A program made the translations under genes and the position numbers. This document shows, one piece after another, positions 7,909 through 17,248 of a stretch of 64,000 bases of DNA. Position 1 is the stretch's first letter. The number at the start of each line of letters is the position of its first letter. This stretch comes from M55B112 sp040903745. Its GTDB lineage: Bacteria > Bacteroidota > Bacteroidia > Bacteroidales > GCA-2748055. A model generated the notes under the pieces. It was not told where the DNA came from and did not search any database. It worked only from the letters and a program-made list of their open reading frames with translations. Location: positions 1-64,000 of the forward strand of contig JBBDUV010000112.1 in NCBI GenBank assembly GCA_040903745.1. Direction: 5' to 3'.

Positions 7909-10146
7909 ATGAAATATTCTGATAATAATGATCATTACCTCAATGATGATCATTTGGAAAACGTAAACAAGAAAAGTGAAGAGTCGGTTGATGCGAATAG
8001 TGACAATACAGAAGAAAAGTCTTTCACCGATCCGGATCCGGATGCGACACAGGATATGTCTGATGTACCGGCAAGAGAGTTGCATGACCTGAATGCTGGT
8101 GAGGGTCATGACGAACAACCATCAAAGGAGGAAAAGAGTGATGAAGCGCCAAAGGAGCCGGAAAAGACAGAGCACAATGAAGAGCAGCCGGTAGCTGCTG
8201 ATGGTTCGGACCATCAGGAGAATGAAGCAAAGGAGCCGGAAGTAGCTGATCCAAAGGATGATGAGCAGAAATCGAATCAAGTAGCTGCAGATAATATGGA
8301 AGCGGAAGTAGAGCAGGAAAAGCCGGAAATTAAGGATGATGAGCAAATAGAGAATAAAGGAGCTGTAGAGAAAAAGGAACCGGAGAAAGAACCGGAAAAG
8401 CCGGAAATAAAGGGAGAGGAGAAGATTAAATATGGGCTGCTTAGCAAGTCGGACCTGGTAAAACTTCTTGAAGATCTGCTGAATAAGAAGTCATTTGAAG
8501 AGATGCGATCGTCCGTTAACGAAATACAGGAAATTTATAGCAATAAGCAGGAAGCGGAACTAATTGAAAAGAGAGAGAAGTTTATTGCTGAAGGTGGTTT
8601 GGAGCAGGATTTTAAGCCGGCCGAGGATCCGGTCGACAGGAAGATGGAAGAGTTGGCAGGACGGTATAAATCACTCAAGGCAGATTACAACAAACAACTG
8701 GAAGATGAGAAAGAAACCAATCTGAAGATTAAACAGGAGATCCTTGAAGAATTCAGATTGTTGATGGAACAACAGGAGAGCTTTGACAACACATTCAGGA
8801 AATTCAAACAACTGCAAAAGAGATGGTTTAACGTAGGAATTGTTCCCAGGCAGAATGTCAGGGATCTTTGGAATTCCTATAATTTCTTCGTAGACAAGTT
8901 CAATGACTATGTCAATATCAGCAAAGAGCTTAAAGTGCTTGATCTGAAAAAGAACCTTGAAAAGAAAACGGAGTTGTGTAATAAAGCAGAAGCACTTGCC
9001 AACGAATCGAACATTTCAACCGCCTTCAAAACTCTCCAAACCTATCATGCACAGTGGCGTAAAATTGGTCCGGTACCACGTGAAGATAAAGATGCGATCT
9101 GGGAACGGTTCCGTTCAGCTACCTCTGTTATCAATAAAGAACACCAACAATTCCAGGTCAGGATGAAGGAGTTGCTGTTTGAAAACCTGGATCTGAAGAA
9201 AGGATTGTGTGAAAAGGCAGAAGCACTTGCAGCTCTTGAACTCTCAGAACACAGGGACTGGGAAAAGAAGACCAGGGAGTTGTTGAAAATTCAGAAAGAG
9301 TGGAAAACAATTGGATACACCCCAAAAAAAGAGAATAACAAGATATACTCACGGTTCAGAAAGGCGTGTGATGAGTTTTTCAGGAAGAAGGCTGCTTTTT
9401 ATGCCGAGAACCTGGAACAACAGAAGGAGGTTTTGCAGCGGAAGAAAGAAATTGTGGTTGCTGCTGAGGAGTTGAAGGACAGTACTGACTGGAAGCCGAC
9501 CACTGATAAATTGATCGACTTGCAGAAACAGTGGAAGGAATCCGGACCCTTGCCAAGAAAGGAGTCTGATAAGTTGTGGTTTAGGTTCAGGTCGGCCTGC
9601 GACCATTTTTTTAATAATAAATCAGAATTCTATGGTGGAAAAAAAGAATCCTATGAGGAAAATCTCAAGAAGAAGAAGGCTTTAATCGAAGAGATCAAAA
9701 CGGTTGTTCCACCGGGAGATGCCGATGAGCTGGCCGCTCTGACGGAGAAGTTTCAGGAGCGGTATGATGAAATAGGATTTGTTCCTGTGGAAGACAAAGA
9801 CAGGATCAGAGATGAATTCAGGGATGCTATCAGCGGCATTGTAAACAGGATTGATACTGATGAGCATACCAAGGCCCTTATTCAATACAGGGTGAAGATA
9901 TCTGCGATAGCGAATAGTCCGAGAAGTGACACTAAGTTGCGTTTTGAGCGTGACAAGGTGATGGACAAATTACAGCAACTAAAAAATGATATTGGTGTAT
10001 GGGAGAACAATATCGGATTCTTCAAACAGACCAAGAGTGCTGAAGAAACCATCTCAGATTTCCAGGATAAGATCGACGATGCACATGCCCGGATTAAACT
10101 TCTGGAAAACAAAATCAGGATTATCGATCAATCTGAAGGAATATAG
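7909..10146 (+). CDS. DUF349 domain protein with acidic N-terminal region
   Basis: A 745-residue soluble protein. Residues 1-170 are low-complexity and rich in Glu, Lys, Asp and Pro, with repeated short blocks such as EPEKTEHNEE and KPEIKDDEQ. From about 200 to 700 it holds tandem DUF349 modules, each an alpha-helical unit with the pattern W-x3-G-x-[VT]-P-[RK]-x4-[DN]-x-[LI]-W-x-[RS]-[FY]: for example WRKIGPVPREDKDAIWERF, WKTIGYTPKKENNKIYSRF and WKESGPLPRKESDKLWFRF. The C-terminus is a coiled coil (ARIKLLENKIRII). DUF349 proteins are widespread in Bacteroidota; no biochemical function is established. It lies alone between trmD (divergent) and pyrG, 80 bp before the latter. Confidence 0.85.
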   Translation: MKYSDNNDHYLNDDHLENVNKKSEESVDANSDNTEEKSFTDPDPDATQDMSDVPARELHDLNAGEGHDEQPSKEEKSDEAPKEPEKTEHNEEQPVAADGSDHQENEAKEPEVADPKDDEQKSNQVAADNMEAEVEQEKPEIKDDEQIENKGAVEKKEPEKEPEKPEIKGEEKIKYGLLSKSDLVKLLEDLLNKKSFEEMRSSVNEIQEIYSNKQEAELIEKREKFIAEGGLEQDFKPAEDPVDRKMEELAGRYKSLKADYNKQLEDEKETNLKIKQEILEEFRLLMEQQESFDNTFRKFKQLQKRWFNVGIVPRQNVRDLWNSYNFFVDKFNDYVNISKELKVLDLKKNLEKKTELCNKAEALANESNISTAFKTLQTYHAQWRKIGPVPREDKDAIWERFRSATSVINKEHQQFQVRMKELLFENLDLKKGLCEKAEALAALELSEHRDWEKKTRELLKIQKEWKTIGYTPKKENNKIYSRFRKACDEFFRKKAAFYAENLEQQKEVLQRKKEIVVAAEELKDSTDWKPTTDKLIDLQKQWKESGPLPRKESDKLWFRFRSACDHFFNNKSEFYGGKKESYEENLKKKKALIEEIKTVVPPGDADELAALTEKFQERYDEIGFVPVEDKDRIRDEFRDAISGIVNRIDTDEHTKALIQYRVKISAIANSPRSDTKLRFERDKVMDKLQQLKNDIGVWENNIGFFKQTKSAEETISDFQDKIDDAHARIKLLENKIRIIDQSEGI

Positions 10147-10226
10147 TTGATAAATCCATCAAAGAATATTTTTAACAATCTGAGATTATTTATTACTTTG
10201 CGGCTTAATCTTTAGCTCCAATTATT

Positions 10227-11837
10227 TTGACCAGGACAAAGTATGTATTTGTAACGGGTGGGGTTACCTCTTCACTCGGAAAAGGTATTATTTCCGCTTC
10301 CCTCGGCCGCTTGCTGCAGGCGAGAGGATTTTCTGTCACCATCCAGAAACTTGATCCTTACATCAATGTGGATCCCGGCACCTTGAATCCCTATGAACAT
10401 GGCGAATGCTATGTGACCGATGATGGTGCGGAAACAGACCTGGACCTTGGTCATTATGAGCGCTTTCTGGACATTCAAACATCTCAGGCCAACAATGTTA
10501 CAACCGGTCGGGTCTACCAGTCAGTTATTAACAAGGAGCGCCGGGGTGATTATCTTGGTAAAACGGTGCAGGTGATCCCGCATATTACCGACGAGATCAA
10601 ACGGGGGATTACTCTTCTCGGAAAGGGAGGAAAATATGATGTTATCATTACTGAGATCGGCGGAACAGTGGGCGACATTGAATCACTGCCCTATATTGAA
10701 GCTGTGCGTCAGTTGAGGTGGGATCTGGGGTACAGTAATACAGCCATTATTCACCTTACACTTGTTCCTTATCTGAGTGCTTCCGGTGAATTAAAAACCA
10801 AGCCTACACAGCATTCAGTAAAGGTATTACTTGAAAACGGTATACAACCCGATATTCTTGTTCTTAGAACTGAACGCCAATTAACAAAGGATATTCGCAA
10901 AAAGGTGGCACTGTTTTGCAATGTGAACATCGAATCTGTAATACAGTCGATCGATGTCTCAACTATTTATGAGGTACCTCTCCTCATGCAGGAGGAAAAT
11001 CTGGATAAGTCGGTTCTGTCAAAGCTTAAGCTGGAGTCCAGGGAGCCGATAAAGCTAAAGGCATGGCGCGATTTTGTCAAGAGGCTCAAGAATGCAGAGA
11101 AGGAGGTTAGGATTGCACTCGTGGGAAAATATGTTGAACTATATGACTCCTATAAATCCATTATTGAATCACTGACCCATGCGGGGGCGATGAATGATGT
11201 CAATGTGATTGTGACCTGTATCCATTCGGAAATGATCTCTCCGGAGACCATCAATGAGGATTTGAAGGGGTATGACGGGATTATAGTTGCGCCTGGATTT
11301 GGCGACCGCGGTATTGACGGGAAGATATGGGCCGTTCAATATGCCCGGGAAAATAAAATACCCTTCTTTGGCATTTGCCTGGGATTACAGTGTGCTGTGA
11401 TCGAGTTTGCCCGAAACGTGCTTGGTTATAAGGATGCCCATTCCACTGAGATGACAAACATTACGAAGCATCCTGTGATCGACCTGATGGAAGAGCAGAA
11501 GGGGGTGACAGAAAAGGGCGGAACGATGCGGCTTGGCGGATATGCCTGTGAGCTGGTGAAGAATTCCAAATCCTCTGCCATTTATAAAAAAGAGATGATC
11601 AGGGAACGGCACAGACACCGGTACGAATTCAACAATGATTTCCTGGAAGAATTTGAAAGTAATGGTATGCTGGCAGCAGGAATAAACCCGGAGAGCAACC
11701 TGGTTGAGATTATGGAGCTGCCTGATCATCCCTGGTTTATTGGAACGCAGTTCCATCCGGAATACAGCAGTACTGTTCTGACTCCACATCCGCTGTTTGT
11801 CAGTTTTATCAAATCGGCCCTTGATCATTCCAGTTAG
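10227..11837 (+). CDS. pyrG: CTP synthase
   Basis: A 536-residue enzyme that makes CTP from UTP, ATP and glutamine. The N-terminal synthetase domain shows SSLGKGIISASLGRLL (P-loop), QKLDPYINVDPGTLNPYEHG and TDDGAETDLDLGHYERF. The C-terminal class I glutamine amidotransferase domain shows the nucleophile loop GICLGLQC, preceded by IVAPGFGDRG, and the His/Glu pair in GTQFHPEYSS. Length and domains are complete. The start codon is TTG at 10227 (translated as MTRTKYVFVTGG); no ATG lies near, and homologues begin at this point, so the TTG is convincing. Upstream TTACTTTG (about 10193-10200) resembles a -7 box. Confidence 0.97.
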   Translation: MTRTKYVFVTGGVTSSLGKGIISASLGRLLQARGFSVTIQKLDPYINVDPGTLNPYEHGECYVTDDGAETDLDLGHYERFLDIQTSQANNVTTGRVYQSVINKERRGDYLGKTVQVIPHITDEIKRGITLLGKGGKYDVIITEIGGTVGDIESLPYIEAVRQLRWDLGYSNTAIIHLTLVPYLSASGELKTKPTQHSVKVLLENGIQPDILVLRTERQLTKDIRKKVALFCNVNIESVIQSIDVSTIYEVPLLMQEENLDKSVLSKLKLESREPIKLKAWRDFVKRLKNAEKEVRIALVGKYVELYDSYKSIIESLTHAGAMNDVNVIVTCIHSEMISPETINEDLKGYDGIIVAPGFGDRGIDGKIWAVQYARENKIPFFGICLGLQCAVIEFARNVLGYKDAHSTEMTNITKHPVIDLMEEQKGVTEKGGTMRLGGYACELVKNSKSSAIYKKEMIRERHRHRYEFNNDFLEEFESNGMLAAGINPESNLVEIMELPDHPWFIGTQFHPEYSSTVLTPHPLFVSFIKSALDHSS

Positions 11838-11913
11838 AGGGCTCCATTCTCTTATAATGCGGGCAATTCTTTAGACTTTTGAATTTATTACCCGAATAAT
11901 TCAGCTAAAACAT

Positions 11914-11921
11914 TACTTTTG
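11914..11921 (+). promoter_or_regulatory. -7 box TACTTTTG for yidC
   Basis: TACTTTTG fits TAnnTTTG exactly, 25 bp upstream of the yidC ATG at 11947. It suggests that yidC has its own promoter and does not depend only on readthrough from pyrG. A -33 TTTG at 17-23 bp is not evident. Confidence 0.45.
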
Positions 11922-11946
11922 TGGCTGCGTAACAATAGATTTTATA

Positions 11947-13884
11947 ATGGACAAAAATTCGATCGTCGGTATTGTACTGATCGGTGTCATCCTGATAGGA
12001 TATAGCATTTTTACCAAACCGGCCCGCGAGGCACAGATGGAAGCACTTCGAAGGAATGATTCCATTGCCATGGTGGAACAGTTAAGGCAGCAGGAACAGC
12101 AGCAAAAACAGCAGCAGGGACAAGTATTGCAGGAAGAGAGTGCCGGGCCATCAACCGGCGAAGCTGACAGGGATATTATAGCCAGGGAGCAGGAGAAGAA
12201 TTTCGGTGTATTCAGGAGCGGACTGGAGGGAAAAGAGGAGTATGTAACCTTGGAGAATGAGTTGGTAAAGCTTGAGTTTTCAACCCTTGGCGGCAGGCCC
12301 TACAGTGCGACTCTCAAGGAGTATACTACGCACGATTCATTGCCGGTTGTTCTGTTTGATGGGGATTCGTCAAGATTTGACCTTCAGTTTTTTGCAGACA
12401 GCCGCCGGATTAATACCGGTGAGTTGTTTTTCAAACCCGGTACCAGTCAAAAGAAAGTGGTTGTAAGCGATCGTGAAAAAAGCCTGTCCATGCGCCTTGA
12501 TATAACTGAAGACGCATTTATCGAGTATACCTACACCCTGCATCCCGGAAAATACATGATCGATTTTGATATCCGGCTGGTAGGACTCGAGCAGTTTCGG
12601 ACGGATAACATGACCTACCTGTATGAGATCTATTTCCCCTCCACGGAAAGAGGGTATCAGAATGAAAACAACTACACATCATTGTTTTACAGGTACAAGG
12701 AGGGAAGCATTGAAAAGTTTAATATGCGATCCAAAAAAAGCATACAGGAGGAAACTGCTGTTACTCAGCTGGAATGGATTGCTTACAAGCACCAGTTCTT
12801 CTCCACTGTGTTTATTGCAAAAGATTACTTTTCGAGCGCCTATATGATGAATGAGCGGTTTGAGAATCCCGGGAAATATATCAGGCACTTTTCGAGTGAA
12901 ATTGACCTGCCATATGCCAGGATGAATGACCAGACAATGTCCATGGCATTCTATTTTGGCCCCAATCACCATACCACATTGAAAAAGTATGACGAATGGA
13001 AACTTGAAAATCTCGTAACGGTAGGTGGCTCTGTTATCAGATGGCTCAATGAGTTTGTCATTATACCGATCTTCAATTGGTTGAACCGGTCGATTGCCAA
13101 TTATGGTATTATCATCCTGTTGCTTACCCTGATCCTGAAAACGGCCCTTTTTCCGCTTACATACAAATCATACAAATCACAGGCTGTGATGCGGGTGCTG
13201 AAGCCGCAGGTTGACGAGATCAATGAGAAGTATCCTAAAAAGGAGGATGCAATGAAGAAGCAGCAGGCCACAATGGCTCTTTACAAAAAAGCGGGCGCCA
13301 ATCCATTGGGTGGCTGCCTGCCCATGCTGGCACAGATGCCCATATTGTATGCCATGTTTCGCTTTTTCCCCACTTCCATTGAACTACGTGGCGAGAGTTT
13401 TCTGTGGGCCGATGACTTGTCAACCTACGACAGTATACTCGACCTGCCTTTCACCATTCCCATGTATGGGGATCATGTGAGCCTTTTTACGATTTTGATG
13501 ACCGTTACAACGGTGCTCAGTATGAAGATCAATAACCAGATGACCTCTACCAGTGCCATGCCGGGAATGAAGACCATGATGTACATCATGCCGGTGATGT
13601 TCATGTTTATTCTCAACAGTTTCTCAGCGGCATTGACCTATTATTATTTCCTGGCCAATGTGATTACCCTTGGACAAAACTTCATTTTTAAATATTTCAC
13701 CGATGAGGAGGCGATTTTAAGAAAGATCAATGCCCGGACGGCAAAGCCCAAAAAGAAATCTAAATGGCAGGCCAGGCTGGAGGAGATGACAAAGCAGCAG
13801 CAGGCCCAGAAAAGCAGATCTTTGCCTAAGGGGAAGCCATCACCGAAAGGTAAATCATTACCAAAGGGAGGTAAACGAAGATAA
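11947..13884 (+). CDS. yidC: membrane protein insertase YidC
   Basis: A 645-residue inner-membrane insertase/chaperone that places proteins into the membrane alone or with SecYEG. The N-terminal transmembrane anchor is residues 4-20 (SIVGIVLIGVILIGYSIF), followed by a Gln-rich linker. A large periplasmic beta-sandwich domain covers about 85-340. The conserved five-helix core starts near 375 (NYGIIILLLTLILKTALFPL) and includes YKKAGANPLGGCLPMLAQMP. The C-terminal tail (about 600-645) is strongly basic (repeated LPKGK), as expected for ribosome contact. Length and topology fit the Gram-negative YidC type. It lies 109 bp downstream of pyrG and convergent to ribH. Confidence 0.96.
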   Translation: MDKNSIVGIVLIGVILIGYSIFTKPAREAQMEALRRNDSIAMVEQLRQQEQQQKQQQGQVLQEESAGPSTGEADRDIIAREQEKNFGVFRSGLEGKEEYVTLENELVKLEFSTLGGRPYSATLKEYTTHDSLPVVLFDGDSSRFDLQFFADSRRINTGELFFKPGTSQKKVVVSDREKSLSMRLDITEDAFIEYTYTLHPGKYMIDFDIRLVGLEQFRTDNMTYLYEIYFPSTERGYQNENNYTSLFYRYKEGSIEKFNMRSKKSIQEETAVTQLEWIAYKHQFFSTVFIAKDYFSSAYMMNERFENPGKYIRHFSSEIDLPYARMNDQTMSMAFYFGPNHHTTLKKYDEWKLENLVTVGGSVIRWLNEFVIIPIFNWLNRSIANYGIIILLLTLILKTALFPLTYKSYKSQAVMRVLKPQVDEINEKYPKKEDAMKKQQATMALYKKAGANPLGGCLPMLAQMPILYAMFRFFPTSIELRGESFLWADDLSTYDSILDLPFTIPMYGDHVSLFTILMTVTTVLSMKINNQMTSTSAMPGMKTMMYIMPVMFMFILNSFSAALTYYYFLANVITLGQNFIFKYFTDEEAILRKINARTAKPKKKSKWQARLEEMTKQQQAQKSRSLPKGKPSPKGKSLPKGGKRR

Positions 13885-13955
13885 TTGTGAGGTGATGTGT
13901 TGGAATAGTTTTACCAGGAAGAGGGTGTTGGGATTGTAATGAATTAAATACGCAG

Positions 13956-14441
13956 TCAGACTCCTTTTAAGCCCACCATTTTAATGGCAGTTACAGCTGC
14001 TTCATCGCCTTTATTTCCATGCTTTCCACCTGCCCGGTCAACAGCCTGTCGCTTATTTTCAGTGGTGAGTAAACCAAAGATAAAGGGTATATCATATTCA
14101 AGGTTCAATTCAGCAATCCCATGTGTCACTCCCTGGCAGATAAAGTCAAAGTGTCTGGTCTCTCCCTGGATCACACAGCCAATGGCGATTACTGCATCCA
14201 ACGCATGTTTTTCTGCCATAAGCCTTGAGCCGTATATCAGTTCAAAACTTCCGGGTACAGGTATCACATGAATATTCTCATCAGGACAGCCATTCTTTTT
14301 AAGCGTTTGTATTGCACCCTCCGCCAGAATTGCTGTTATCTCCTCGTTCCATTCGGAAACGACGATCCCGAATTTCATACCGGAAGCATCAGGTACTTTT
14401 TCAGGATCATATTTGGAGAGATTCTTCAGACTGGTTGCCAT
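13956..14441 (-). CDS. ribH: 6,7-dimethyl-8-ribityllumazine synthase
   Basis: A 161-residue enzyme of riboflavin biosynthesis that condenses 5-amino-6-ribitylamino-uracil with dihydroxybutanone phosphate. Family motifs visible: VVSEWNEEIT, HVIPVPGSFELIYGS, AIGCVIQGETRHFDFI (with the catalytic His after GETR) and FGLLTTENKRQAVDRAGG. The length is that of the usual icosahedral subunit. It is the second gene of a minus-strand pair, 18 bp downstream of the TPR protein, so the two are probably co-transcribed; other rib genes are not in the window. Confidence 0.96.
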   Translation of the reverse strand: MATSLKNLSKYDPEKVPDASGMKFGIVVSEWNEEITAILAEGAIQTLKKNGCPDENIHVIPVPGSFELIYGSRLMAEKHALDAVIAIGCVIQGETRHFDFICQGVTHGIAELNLEYDIPFIFGLLTTENKRQAVDRAGGKHGNKGDEAAVTAIKMVGLKGV

Positions 14442-14459
14442 GACAGGAATTTTATTTAT

Positions 14460-15158
14460 TTAAAGGAAATCAAGTTGTGCCTCAACCCGGCCAATGTATT
14501 TTTTCATTTCCCGCCCCTCGTTCGATTCCGGATATTCGATATTGATGCGTTTATAGACCTCAAGGGCTTTGTTCAGTGCTCCCATCTCTTCATAAACGAT
14601 CCCTGCTTTTTTCAGGATGATCGGCGATGAAAATTTGTTTTCATATTTTTTTGCAGCCCTGATGTAGGTCGAAGCTGCCTTATCATATTCAAGGATCTCG
14701 CTGTATGCATCACCCAGCGCACTCATCGCTGCAGCGCCGGTGATGAGGTCCCTGGTTCTGTATCCAGAAAGGTAGCTGATGGCTGATTCATAATCGCCCA
14801 GTTCAAGGAAACAAACACCTGCATAATACTTAGCCAGTCTTGCCGCTTTGGTGATTGAATACTCATCAATGACATCCAGAAAACCGGGAAAAGTTCCGTA
14901 ACCGTTCAGCGCCAAATTAAAAGAATCACGTTCAAAAAAGCGTTCAGCCATGTACATGCTTGCAGCAGCTTCCTGGTTTTTTGGTTGGAGTATGTATCGG
15001 TTTCCGGCTATGAGAAGCATAGCGATTGCCAAAACTACCAAAAGTGCATTTACCAAAAGCTTCTGGTTATTTTCGATGAATAATTCCGTGCGCGATAGTG
15101 CTGATTCAATATTACCAAGACTCTTATCTCCCTGAACCTCTTTTTGTTTGCGGGCCAT
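14460..15158 (-). CDS. membrane-anchored tetratricopeptide repeat protein (YfgM-like layout)
   Basis: A 232-residue protein with a basic cytoplasmic start (MARKQKEVQGDK), one membrane segment at about residues 35-55 (KLLVNALLVVLAIAMLLIAG) and a periplasmic part made of TPR-like helix pairs, for example AKYYAGVCFLELGDYESAISYL and KKAGIVYEEMGALNKALEVYKR. This layout is like YfgM/YbgF-type scaffold proteins, but no specific partner can be named. It precedes ribH in the same transcript. The -7 box at 15194-15201 fits its promoter. Confidence 0.8.
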   Translation of the reverse strand: MARKQKEVQGDKSLGNIESALSRTELFIENNQKLLVNALLVVLAIAMLLIAGNRYILQPKNQEAAASMYMAERFFERDSFNLALNGYGTFPGFLDVIDEYSITKAARLAKYYAGVCFLELGDYESAISYLSGYRTRDLITGAAAMSALGDAYSEILEYDKAASTYIRAAKKYENKFSSPIILKKAGIVYEEMGALNKALEVYKRINIEYPESNEGREMKKYIGRVEAQLDFL

Positions 15159-15193
15159 TTTTAACGTTTTTTATACATTTTTTAAAACAACCG

Positions 15194-15201
15194 CAAATGT
15201 A
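15194..15201 (-). promoter_or_regulatory. -7 box TACATTTG for the TPR-ribH operon
   Basis: The minus strand carries TACATTTG (TAnnTTTG), 36 bp upstream of the ATG at 15158. It is followed by a T- and A-rich leader typical of Bacteroidota. Confidence 0.45.
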
Positions 15202-15286
15202 ATGGTTTTTCCCAAATTTGCCTGCATAGTTGACAAAAAGTTGTCGGAATATTGCTGCTGCTTATGATTTTTACTTGAATATACCG

Positions 15287-15294
15287 TACATTTG
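15287..15294 (+). promoter_or_regulatory. -7 box TACATTTG for recF
   Basis: TACATTTG matches TAnnTTTG and ends 19 bp before ATG 15314. Its position inside the possible 5' extension of the open frame (open from 15230) argues that translation starts at 15314. Confidence 0.5.
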
Positions 15295-15313
15295 TTTCAG
15301 TAGAAATTATAAT

Positions 15314-16423
15314 ATGCATTTATCTGCGCTTTCAGTAATACATTTCAAGAATTATGAACAGGCTGATATTGAACTGAGTCCGAGGATCAATTGCTTTGTC
15401 GGGGAGAACGGTGTAGGAAAGACAAACCTCCTGGATGCGATCCACTATCTGGCCCTGTGCAAGAGCAATCTTAACCCCGTTGATACACAAAACATCCGGC
15501 ATGATGCCGATTTTTCTGTGATCCAGGGGGTATTTCACCGCATGGATAAAGAGGAGGCGATCTATTGTGCCATTCGTCGCAACAAAAAAAAGCAATTCAG
15601 GAGAAACAAGAAGGATTATAGGCGTTTGGCCGAGCATATCGGACTTATCCCCCTGGTGATGATATCCCCGGCAGATTATATTCTGATACAGGGCGGTAGT
15701 GAGGAGCGAAGGAGGCTGATGAATGGTGTTATTGGTCAGTACGACAGGGCATATCTCGAGAATGTGATCTCCTACAACAGGATTTTAACCCAACGGAACA
15801 GGTTGCTGAAAGAGAATAACCACAATGCTAATTTCAGGGATGTGATTGAAGTGTTTGATAGTCAGCTAATTCAATATGGAATCCCTGTTTTTGAGGCACG
15901 GAAAGAATTTACAGACAAACTGAATCCTATTTTTCAGCAGTACTATAAGCATGTTTCAGGCAATAAGGAGGTTGTAACACTCAATTACCAGTCGCAATTG
16001 TTGGAGGAGGAATTTGAAAAGGCGTTGAAAAGCTCCCGGCAGAAGGACCAGATCGTTCAGTATACCACCATGGGTATTCATAAGGATGACATCAACATGG
16101 AGCTGGGGGGGCATCCTTTGAAAAAAATCGGCTCTCAGGGTCAGCAAAAGACCTACCTCGTGGCACTCAAGCTTGCAGAGTTTGAGTTTATGAAGGAGAC
16201 CATGGGCAACACGCCGATCCTCCTGCTCGATGATGTATTTGATAAATTTGACGCCTTTCGTGTGAAACAGATCATCAAGTTGGTGGCTGATAATCATTTC
16301 GGACAGATATTTATCACAGATACCAATGAGACCAGGATGGAGACTATCCTAAAAGAGATACCGGCAGAACACCGCGTCTTCCAAATTAAAAACAATGAAA
16401 TTAGAATGAAAGATCAGTGGTAA
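15314..16423 (+). CDS. recF: DNA replication and repair protein RecF
   Basis: A 369-residue SMC-like ATPase that loads RecA at gaps through RecFOR. Walker A: CFVGENGVGKTNLLDAI (residues about 31-47). The signature and Walker B region is KKIGSQGQQKTYLVALKLAEF and then PILLLDDVFDKFD, with the D-loop just after. The N-terminus MHLSALSVIHFKNYEQADIE is the family's usual start, which supports ATG 15314; an upstream open extension of 28 codons has no family resemblance and contains the promoter. The next gene starts 1 bp after its stop. Confidence 0.95.
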   Translation: MHLSALSVIHFKNYEQADIELSPRINCFVGENGVGKTNLLDAIHYLALCKSNLNPVDTQNIRHDADFSVIQGVFHRMDKEEAIYCAIRRNKKKQFRRNKKDYRRLAEHIGLIPLVMISPADYILIQGGSEERRRLMNGVIGQYDRAYLENVISYNRILTQRNRLLKENNHNANFRDVIEVFDSQLIQYGIPVFEARKEFTDKLNPIFQQYYKHVSGNKEVVTLNYQSQLLEEEFEKALKSSRQKDQIVQYTTMGIHKDDINMELGGHPLKKIGSQGQQKTYLVALKLAEFEFMKETMGNTPILLLDDVFDKFDAFRVKQIIKLVADNHFGQIFITDTNETRMETILKEIPAEHRVFQIKNNEIRMKDQW

Positions 16424-16424
16424 T

Positions 16425-16715
16425 ATGGAACGAAAGAGGGAAAAGAAGATCGGATCACTGCTCGACGAATTTGTAAGGGCGAACAACCTCGAAAATGGCT
16501 TGGCAGAATACCGTATAGAGAAGAGCTGGGGAGAACTTCTCGGCAGGAATGTGGCCATGGCTACCCGTTCGCTTTATATCAAAGACAGAAAACTGATCGT
16601 CAAGCTTCACTCTTCGGTGCTCAGGAACGAATTGGCAATGATCAAGTCCGATCTCATTCGCAGACTCAATGAATCGGCCGGTTCGGAAGTGATCGATGAT
16701 GTTGTCTTAAGATAA
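16425..16715 (+). CDS. DUF721 (DciA-like) protein
   Basis: A 96-residue basic protein with the DUF721 pattern: an N-terminal helix (KKIGSLLDEFVRANNLENGL), then IEKSWGELLGRNVAMATRSLYIKDRKLIV and LRNELAMIKSDLIRRLNE. DUF721 includes DciA, the loader of replicative helicase DnaB in bacteria that lack DnaC; many Bacteroidota carry it next to recF. Here it follows recF with a 1-bp gap, so the two form an operon of replication and repair genes. The last 9 bp overlap the 3' end of convergent ndk. Function as a helicase loader is inferred from the family. Confidence 0.8.
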   Translation: MERKREKKIGSLLDEFVRANNLENGLAEYRIEKSWGELLGRNVAMATRSLYIKDRKLIVKLHSSVLRNELAMIKSDLIRRLNESAGSEVIDDVVLR

Positions 16716-17135
16716 TCTGAACCTCTCCCTTGAAGAGAAAAAGAAAGCCGCCTCTATCGTGGCGTTTTCATCGGAATCGGAACCATGAACGGCATTTTCC
16801 TGAATAGAAACGGCGTAAATCTTCCTGAGCGTACCCTCTTCCGCCTTCTCAGGATCCGTCGAACCTATAAGCTTCCTGTACTCTTCCACAGCATTTTCCT
16901 TTTCAAGAATGGCTGCAACGATCGGGCCTGAGCTCATAAAATCTATAAGGCCAGGGTAAAAAGGCTTTCCCTTGTGAACAGCATAGAAATTCTCTGCATC
17001 TTTAATAGTCAGCTGAAGCATCTTCAGTGCAGTGATATGAAATCCGTTTTCACTTATCATATTCAGGATGGGACCAATGTGTCCATTGGCTACAGCCGTT
17101 GGCTTGATCATTGTAAATGTAAAATTTCCAGTCAT
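16707..17135 (-). CDS. ndk: nucleoside diphosphate kinase
   Basis: A 142-residue enzyme that transfers phosphate between nucleoside tri- and diphosphates via a phosphohistidine. Motifs: FTMIKPTAVANGHIGPI at the start, FYAVHKGKPFYPGLIDFMSSGP, and the active-site signature ENAVHGSDSDENATIEAAFFF with the catalytic His. Length is typical. Its promoter -7 box is at 17165-17172. It is divergent from the nrnA-like gene. Confidence 0.96.
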   Translation of the reverse strand: MTGNFTFTMIKPTAVANGHIGPILNMISENGFHITALKMLQLTIKDAENFYAVHKGKPFYPGLIDFMSSGPIVAAILEKENAVEEYRKLIGSTDPEKAEEGTLRKIYAVSIQENAVHGSDSDENATIEAAFFFSSRERFRLS

Positions 17136-17164
17136 ACTTTTTCGTTTAACTAATGTGACCTTAA

Positions 17165-17172
17165 CAAATATA
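17165..17172 (-). promoter_or_regulatory. -7 box TATATTTG for ndk
   Basis: On the minus strand TATATTTG matches TAnnTTTG, 30 bp upstream of the ndk ATG. It lies back to back with the nrnA promoter (17181-17213), so the two transcripts diverge from a region of about 50 bp. Confidence 0.45.
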
Positions 17173-17180
17173 GAGATAAA

Positions 17181-17213
17181 TTGTTAACCGGAGTGGATAT
17201 TTTTTTACTTTTG
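17181..17213 (+). promoter_or_regulatory. promoter of the nrnA-like gene (TTG, 22 bp, TACTTTTG)
   Basis: The -7 box TACTTTTG (17206-17213) matches TAnnTTTG, and TTG at 17181-17183 lies 22 bp upstream, within the 17-23 bp spacing usual for Bacteroidota -33/-7 promoters. The start codon follows 36 bp downstream. Confidence 0.5.
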
Positions 17214-17248
17214 ACCTTCTGTTCAAAAAAAACGGACAATGTTTTATT

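Noticed and set aside
15230..15313. 28-codon extension of recF
   Set aside because: Contains the recF -7 box and no sequence typical of RecF; the family starts at MHLSALSVIHFKN.
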